Part shown: piece by piece, positions 56,603 through 64,000 of the stretch
How the letters are laid out: each line of letters opens with the position of its first letter
Position numbering within the stretch: the first letter of the stretch is position 1
From: Romanomermis culicivorax
Lineage: Eukaryota; Nematoda; Enoplea; Mermithida; Mermithidae
NCBI GenBank assembly: GCA_963922205.1
Contig: CAWUHX010000013.1
Location: forward strand, 992,001-1,056,000
DNA: 64,000 nucleotides
Direction of reading: 5' to 3'
Translations under genes and position numbers: made by a program
The notes under the pieces: model-generated
Told to the model about the DNA's origin: nothing
Seen by the model: the letters and a program-made list of their open reading frames with translations, nothing else
Database searches by the model: none

Positions 56603-57390
56603 TCATATTGGTAATCGGATCTCAAACTTTGAAAATGTCGGATTTGAATCTAGGTTCCGTTCAGGCAACATTGGGGGTTTGGAAGTATTACCCTATAAGA
56701 AGTCTGAAAAATATTTACTTCCCCTAAAGGAATAAGGCATTAGGGTTGAAATAGTTGGGAGAATTTGATTTATTGCATGCTGCACAATGCTTTAAGCAGC
56801 AGCTTACGGTCTTCATTATCAAAAAACGATAGGCCGACAACAAGTAGAAGTCACTAATGCTTATGAAACTTAAATGAAGAACAATAAAGATTAATGGAAT
56901 GGAATGGACGAGTTTTTTTTACAGAATTGACAACGTATACAACAGGCACTGAAAGGCGTGAAATGAAAGACTATACGAATTGAAATCAATAGCCCTAGCG
57001 TGACGAAAATTAAACTCATTCGTGGATGAATGATTGCAGATGATCTATCAAATGAAATTTTTTATCCTACTTTGATGCTCTAATACATGTCAGTATCATC
57101 ATCATTGCTTTGGCACTTGACATCGTGAAACTTGAATGGATTTGATCTGAAGATGTGTGGTGTGCACAGTGCACAAGTTGGGTCAAAAAGTTTCTGCACT
57201 GTGAAAAAAATCTGCGCCTTCATAACATGAATTCATGTGATGCTAACTGTTGCCGACATTTGTTTAGAAAAAATAAAAAAAAGCAACAAAAAAAACTGAA
57301 GCAAAAAATTATAAATTACGCAGAAATTCCACCCTGTGATCAGTCAAAGTAAAAAGCTAAGGACTTGCATTCGATCTATGCAAACTTCTG

Positions 57391-57632
57391 GCGCAAAGCG
57401 CCGGGAAAAATTTTTCAGTTGGGAGGGGGACCCAAAATTTTGGGGTTGTTTTTCACCAAGATTTTGGGGCGTCCCAGAAATCCCAAAAAAAGTCAAAAAA
57501 ATTTCGAGAGTTTCCCCAAAAAGGACCAAAAAAGCAATTTTTTCCGAATGCTTCCGAGTTGGGGGTCGGACATTTGGGTATAGGGTTCGATCAAGTTGAG
57601 GTCCTCCTCAACCCTCCCCAAAGATTACAGGT
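57391..57632. mobile_element. family A-related fragment
   Basis: The right end GATTACAGGTACG and interior TTTCCCCAAAAAGGACCAAA resemble family A; a GGCGCAAAGCGCCGGG hairpin marks the left. The left terminal repeat is not visible. Confidence 0.5.
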
Positions 57633-60237
57633 ACGTCATTACAGTTCACTCGTGCATAAAAATTTTAACTTGTTAAACTTGAAGTCATAACTTCTTTTGG
57701 ACACATAACGAAACAAAATCAATTCCTTACAACTGGTAAAATGAGACCATCTAACCACGAGGACAATTCCAACAGCTCAGCTTTCAGAATGGTATAAAAG
57801 GTGTGAAAATTAAATCAATGTTTTTTCGTGTTTCTATGAAGCCATCTTCTATAGATGTAATTGTGAGTGAAGTCCTGTAGGAATTCCCCTAGGAATAGCT
57901 GATTATGTGGCCAGCTATACATTGATCCCCTGACACATACATGTAACCTGGAGAAGTGCTATGAGAACCCCCTAGCGGGGGATCATTACATATTATGCCA
58001 TCCGTGACTACCCCAAACATGAACCGACATGCTACGTGAACTGAAGAAAATCAGGGCACGTGTTCGAACTCATACCTTTTTTAGATCAGAATCCGGAAAA
58101 AGTGTCAATTTTTAGGCCACAAATAGATAATTTTATTCAAAAACGTGTGAAAAAAATCAAATTTTTTTCCGCTTCGCGACATATAGCCTTTATATGAGCA
58201 TCTTTGAAATTTAACGCACATTTCCAAAACATTTTCAGAAACTTTTTGAGGTCAAAATTTGGGTTTCGGATCACTTCGGACCCCCTCCCTTCAAAAAAGA
58301 CCTTCTAGCACAGTGCACCCTATTAGGAGGGGGTAAGGAGAGGTATTAACCCGGTCTTAGGTTTGAAAATTCATTTACCACCCCGGTAAGAATGACTTAG
58401 TGGTGGAGCGAAATGGGACAAAAATGAGTTACTGGTACACAAAATTTTAGGGAGTCATAATGGGTAAACCAATTTGAAGGAAATGAGACTAAGTGGGAAC
58501 TTTTATAAGAACTGCTTGGTTTCAGTGGTTTTACCATCGTCGAGATTATCCCGAGCTCGAGATGTTCGGTTTCACTAACATTTTTCATTTAATCCTGACC
58601 CTGACGTCGGTTTGAGCCACACACAAAAGTTAATCTCCCCATCGAGCAGGTTTAAGTCTGAAGTTTTATTTGCTACCATTGGTTATTTTTTGCGTTATCG
58701 ATTGCTAAATCGACTTATTAAACGTGAACGAAATTTTCAGGATAGAACGAATCAATTAGATTTTATGAATGATGCCGCACTATAAGATTGTTACTTATTG
58801 ATTCTAACGTAGAAATGATGAAAGAATCAATGAAAGTAAGAGGAAAAGTACGACGAATATTTCGAAGCCACATTTTTAGCTCATTGCCCAGTCCGGCCGT
58901 TAGTTTTTCATGTAGTACGAGTATATGCATTCATGTTTTACATTTTTCCACGGTACTCTAAACAAACATCCTTTTTTGATCTTTTTTTAGTTTTGCAGTT
59001 TTTGTATGTCTCACATATAACACGAATGACGTGCCCCATTTTACGTGTTTTTATTGTTATAGTCGATATCATCTCGAGCTCAGGTTTAAACCTCAGGTTC
59101 AGTAATCCCGAGCACGAACTTTTTACTGAAACCCAAAAAAGATGAAACCGACGTTGCGCTCAGCTGAAACTCAGTTTCAAGCACTTAATACCGACGTAGG
59201 GATGATCCCCAGTTTCAATTAGTGAAACTGACCCCTGAACTGTTTAATGTTTTTCTGAACTTTGAGGCAAAAATAATGAATTCTTTTCCTTCAATGAGCC
59301 TAGCAATAACTTTTCGTCAATGCACGACCCCGCCCACCTGTGAAATGTCTGGCTGACCTCGAGAAAGTGCTGAAGTCGCGTCTATTTAGAAACAGCCTCC
59401 GATTTATACTTCATTCACTTCCATGTGCCATATTTTATTTGTGTTGAAAGACTTATATTGTTATACCTCCGTAATTAGGTGTACAACTAATTAAAATTTT
59501 CAAATGTTCACTAAGGGTTAAGTTACTAGTATTTCAACTCATTCATTAGTTCAGCAGTCTACTTTTGTCGGAAATAATTAGTGCCTCAACATGATCTTAA
59601 TTGTCGATTCAATAATACCCAGAAAATGCTGAAATTTGCATCAAACGTTATTGTCATTTGATGTACAATATACTTCAGTGTTGAAAATGCGAGCGTATAT
59701 ATGCACACACACACGTATTTAAGAAGCACGGAAAAATAGATAAGGAAATGAAGCAAAGCGGATATTTTGGATAGTGCAAAAGAAACTAGTCCCTTTTCTA
59801 ACAGGAGAATCATAATTTTTTCAGCACGCGAACCTAAGATACTTTTCCCTGAAAACAAATCGATAAATCTAACAACGGAATAGAAAAAAATTAAATGGTA
59901 AAGAGAACGAGAGAGTCCCACGATTCTCAATTTATAATTCCGATTTTGCGTTCATTTCCTAATGTATTTTTCATAAGTATTTCTTCCTAATAAACAATTT
60001 TCGTCTTGTTTCTTATTTAATTCAATCTTTAAACTGATCATGCAGCTTAATGACGAAAATTTCAAAATTTCCAGGTTCGTTCAAAATGAAAACAACATTA
60101 GCGATAGATACTCGAAATTCCAAAAGGTTCAATAACTAATTATCAAACGTACTTTTAAAATAAGAATAAGAATACGCAATTTTTTTTCAGATTAAAAACA
60201 AATATTTCTACTCTTCAGCGCTAACGCCTTTCTAGAG
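57633..60237. other. spacer or intron without recognised gene
   Basis: Contains a family B end fragment (CATACATGTAACCTGG, near 57,945), a reversed family D-like fragment near 58,260-58,390, and diffuse inverted similarity around GAAACC/GGTTTC words between 58,516 and 59,240. Confidence 0.4.
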
Positions 60238-60472
60238 CAAGCCTGCAGAAGGTTCGACCAGCTGAGGGGTAAATTCCAAATTTAAAGAGTGGGGGTATCC
60301 ACGTTTTTCAAAATCTTGGGAGGTTCCAAAAAAGTTGAAAATTTCACACTTTCCCCAAAAAGGACAAAAAAGCTATTTTTTGCCAAATTTTTCCGGTTAG
60401 AGGGGAGGATCCCAAAATTTGGGTGCTAGGTCCGACCGAGTTGGGGGAGTCGACCCCCCAATTACAGGTATG
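60238..60472. mobile_element. MITE family A copy 4, older
   Basis: Ends CAAGCCTGCAGAAGG and TTACAGGTATG. Flanks CTAGAG (60,232-60,237) and TTAGAG (60,473-60,478) fit a 6-bp duplication with one change. Confidence 0.7.
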
Positions 60473-61458
60473 TTAGAGATAATCCAGTTTCATTTTTCTG
60501 GGGTTTATCGGTTTTGGTTTTACAAATTGGACCTAACGATATCGGTTTTACTGCTTTAAATACTACGGTTTCGGTTCTACTACAATGAAGATATAACGTT
60601 CTAGTTTACTTTAATGATAAACCTAAAAGTAGTGTACATAGGGGACGAGAAAGATCTTTTTGTATGTAAAGCAGATACTAGTCAAAAGCAGTTACCGTTG
60701 CACATAATCAGATCTAGTTTTTGACCATATAATTATGAAATTGGGCAGTGTGGTTGAATAAAATTGAAGCTCATAGAACTCTCGCAAAATTCTTAATCTC
60801 TAGTCTTTTTTAGATACTCAAGCAGTTCTTGCGTTACAAAAACCAGGGTTCGGCCGGAATTCCGATCCCGACCAGGATTGGCCGATCCAGTGTTTTTCTA
60901 GCCGAATGACCAATTCTGGCTGAAATTCTTATTCGCTAAAAATTTTTAGACGTTTTAGACAATTGGCTAAAATTTTTTGAGTATTTTTACGTGCTTATGT
61001 ACAAATTTTAGTCATTGGCTAAAGACCTCGTGCTAAAAAAACAATGGGCCGGTCGAAATCCCCACCGGAATTGGCCAATGTTAATCCCGGAAAAAGTGTT
61101 CCGGATGGGGATTCTCCAGCACATGTTTATGAGTGTATATGAAGTTATAGTTTGCTTCATTTTAACATTCGTGATAAACTGATGATGAGCTAACCGAATT
61201 AGATTCTGCTGATTTTAGGATGAGGTCGCATCACCTAACAAAGAATTTCAATTTACATCTAAATAATAACGTGTTTCTAGTTCCTTAAATCCAATTCAAG
61301 AACTACAAATCCTAAAACATTAAATGTTCTGGAAAAACTTTTCATTGAATCAGCTGATTCAAAGAAGCTATATCAGATTATTCTTTGAAAAGCTTAGATC
61401 TTCAATATTCAAATCAATTTCCGCGAATTTCGACCGAAGAAAATAAAATAAGCAGGTA

Positions 61459-61637
61459 CCAGAGGTCCCCAAGGTCAGATTTTTCAGGTGGGTAAAGTTG
61501 AAAATTTTCGGGGGTAGTGAAACTAAATGCCCACTAAACACGTATTTTATCTCAACATTAGGCAACTAGTGATCAAATTTTAGGACTTTAGGCAGGGGTA
61601 ACACCCCCTCATTTCCCCTCCCTATGGGGTAGTCTGG
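61459..61637. mobile_element. MITE family D copy 2
   Basis: Ends CCAGAGGTCCCC and GGGTAGTCTGG. Flanks CAGGTA and CAGGTG fit a 6-bp duplication with one change. The interior matches the reverse complement of copy 1. Confidence 0.75.
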
Positions 61638-61846
61638 CAGGTGCGTAGCACAAATGTTAAGAAAGTAATCATGCTCAAACCCGATTTCAGCAGAATTTTA
61701 CCAAAGCAGATATTCATTTCGTTTCTCAGATGAAATCTATTTGCAAAGTTCAAGCGACGTATATCTACCCTGAAAATGTCCACTTTTGTCTGAGGAGCAG
61801 CTAGTTGATATGCTGGGAATCTAAATAATGTAACTTTTTAGTACTA

Positions 61847-62718
61847 TAGTCATGGGGGAAAAACCAAAAAACCGTTTTTCTCGAATTTCTACATAAGAAT
61901 AACAAACCTGAGGAGAAACTGTGTCACATTTTTCGTGGGTCATATAGAGACATATAGCAAACAAATAAAAAAAATATTGGTCAAGTTTTGGCGGGGCCAG
62001 AAAAGATAAGGTGAAAGTTTAAAAACCAGGTTTTACGAAATGTGGGAAAAAAAACTATGTTGAGAAAAAAATCAAACGATTTTTTGATTCCCAGCCGCGC
62101 CCTATGATTAGTTTCGATGAAATATAGCCACATTATGACTTTTGAGCCGTTTGTTTAGAAAAACTAGATTCAGCATGAAATTATCATGTCGGTTTTTTCC
62201 CCACACCTGGTTTTTTTACCCCACAATTTTTTCTTTGCTATCTTTTGCCAAATAAGCACACAGTGAAAGATATTGGCAAAAAACATCAAATACACATGAC
62301 AGAGCTCCAAAAACTCAAAATTTTAAATTAAATTTAACAAAAATGATTTTTATTACCCCACACTAGTTTTTTACCCCCCCCCCCGCCCCGATTTGGAAAT
62401 CTACGGTAGGCTACAGTATGCCATCAACAACTGAAAAACTTTTTTGTGCAGAAGCCTTAGGGGTGTCTATATGAGGAACATGTCAGAGGTTGCACAACTT
62501 CACAACATGGTCAACTGCGTGATGCCAAAAGTGCCTTAAAAATGCGTAAAATGGTTGAGGTTTAAACTCACCAAATGCTTCTAATTCTTTCAAACTTTGG
62601 ATAAGACGTTCTTAGCACGTACTCAACACACGCTAAACGTCAGTTTCCGATAATTCCACTTTTATTGTCTGGTTTTTCTTTTCCACCATATTCGCCTGGT
62701 TTTTTCCCCCAATGACTA
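61847..62718. mobile_element. element N, Tc1/mariner-like
   Basis: Ends TAGTCATGGGGGAAAAACCA and (reversed) TAGTCATTGGGGGAAAAAAC, with TA on both sides. Inside, pieces with CCCCACAC and GGTTTTTTTACCCC recur several times. 872 bp, no transposase frame. Confidence 0.75.
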
Positions 62719-62740
62719 TAAAACCTGTGTGGGTATGGGT

Positions 62741-63722
62741 CATGGCCGTGCGCAAGGGGGGGCGGGGGGGGCGGCCGCCCCCCCATTGAGGCAGTAACTC
62801 TGAACCGAAAACATGCGTTTTGGTGGACTTTAAAAGGTCAAAATCTCAAAATTTTCCGGCGCTTCGCGCCGGTCATGGGTATAATTATAACTATATTCTA
62901 TCAGGCGCGGCCGTTAGCATATCTACTTCGACTTACTAATTAATGATCAACAGTTTCTATCAATCAAGTTAGCTCGTTTCATTTTCTAATCGTTTACAGT
63001 CAATTATGTCGCCGAAAATAGAGATTTTTCATCAAGTCTCTCAATTTTTTCTCTCGATGATTGGAATTTTTTTAACGTTTGCAATCTGAACTTTTGCGTT
63101 TATTGAAGGTGGAAATTGAAGACATTACTCTAGAACGCGATTTCAAAACATTTGTTCACGAATCATCTGATAGAGAGATTTATTTTTCAGCGTTTTAGAA
63201 TACAAAAACCCGAAAATTTTTCCGGCGCTTCGCGCCGGAATGGGAGGCAAATTACGCTTCATCAGTCTGATTTTAATTTATTTCCCAACGTTATGAAAGT
63301 TCATTTTCCAGCGTTTTAGAAAGTGAAAATCAAAAAATTTTTCCGGCGCTCGGCGCCGGACCATTCTATAGAACACTAATATATTCTTCATGAGCTCATT
63401 TTGGCTAACATAACCAGAATTTTCTCAATTTTTTCCTCATTTTTGCAAGTTTCTGATTACAAATACAACAAAATGCTTGGGTATGCTCCTAAAATGCATA
63501 AAAAAGGATCCGTAGCCACATTATAAGCGTTTTTAAAAATGTGGAGAATTTTTGGAGAATGAGGAAAAAAATTTTGGGTCCGGTTCTCATGTGGAAAAAA
63601 ATCTTAGAGGAAAAAAAACGGTGATGCACACAGTATATCCGCGTAAGATCAACATTTTCTGGGGCTATTCAGTGAAAAAATCTAGTCCGCCGCCCCATGA
63701 AAAAATCCTGCGCACGGCCCTG
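62741..63722. mobile_element. family M copy 1 (hAT-like)
   Basis: Ends CATGGCCGTGCGCAAGG and CCTGCGCACGGCCCTG. Perfect 8-bp duplication GTATGGGT (62,733-62,740 and 63,723-63,730). Three copies of a CCGGCGC...GCGCCGG hairpin lie at 62,856, 63,222 and 63,343. 982 bp, no transposase frame. Confidence 0.88.
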
Positions 63723-63730
63723 GTATGGGT

Positions 63731-64000
63731 GTATCGTAAAGCCTAGCGCTTGCTCTAGTAGCATCTACCTAGCAGTAGCGTCTTGTCTTTAAATATATGG
63801 GTGGGGTCGAAACCCCAAGGGTGGTCGAAACTCGAAATCATTCGACAGTGGTAAAAATTAAGCTTGAAACTTGCTGTCATCTGTTTTTCTCTTAGCTAAT
63901 GAGACTTTCCAGTTTACAGTGAAAAGGAATCTGCTGCTCAGAACTTCTGAAACAAAAATTATTAGTTTCGCAGATGATACTTGGAAAATTCGACATGAAA
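63731..64000. other. spacer to right edge
   Basis: No gene or bounded repeat recognised. Confidence 0.5.

Noticed and set aside
57155-57352. WCAQCTSWVKKFLHC frame as a PHD/zinc finger
   Set aside because: Cys spacing fits no zinc-finger family I know, and the rest is Lys/Gln-rich low complexity.

Overview
The window looks like a piece of an invertebrate (ecdysozoan, probably nematode-like) nuclear genome. The evidence is spliced genes with GT-AG introns, a MITF/TFE-family bHLH-zipper gene whose bHLH region shares [11 protein letters not shown]-type wording with what I remember of C. elegans HLH-30, a cyclophilin of the PPIA/cyp-3/cyp-7 type, and very dense non-autonomous DNA transposons. The lineage call is inference; no database was searched.

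Layout. Positions 1 to about 7,500 hold a minus-strand Ty3/gypsy-type LTR element (pol, gag, and a proline-rich ORF before gag, then a leader ending in a primer-binding-site-like TGG sequence); its 3' end lies off the left edge. From 7,500 to 10,213 is poorly coding DNA with one possible plus-strand terminal exon. Positions 10,214-26,418 are a second, very large (16.2 kb), young, minus-strand LTR element with 1.45-kb LTRs that are nearly identical, a 4-bp target duplication (ATAC), a gag-type frame that continues into an envelope-type glycoprotein placed BEFORE protease and pol, and a 3.7-kb leader full of tandem repeats, including an array of TGACGTCA-type sites.

From 26,419 to 64,000 the DNA is a host-gene region, all three recognised genes on the minus strand: a DNAJC12-like J-domain gene (exons 34,428 to 32,066), a cytosolic cyclophilin (39,658 to 37,756) and a MITF/TFE transcription factor (54,619 or further, to 41,446). 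An unidentified plus-strand terminal exon lies at 37,452-37,658. Introns and spacers are packed with short inverted-repeat elements: Tc1/mariner-like (TA duplications), hAT-like (8-bp duplications), two families with 6-bp duplications, a foldback element with arms of about 17-bp tandem repeats, and nested insertions.

The three host genes do not form an obvious pathway. The most unusual item is the second LTR element, for its gene order, its doubled protease motifs, its overlapping reading frame and its repeat-rich leader. No tRNA, rRNA or CRISPR array was seen.
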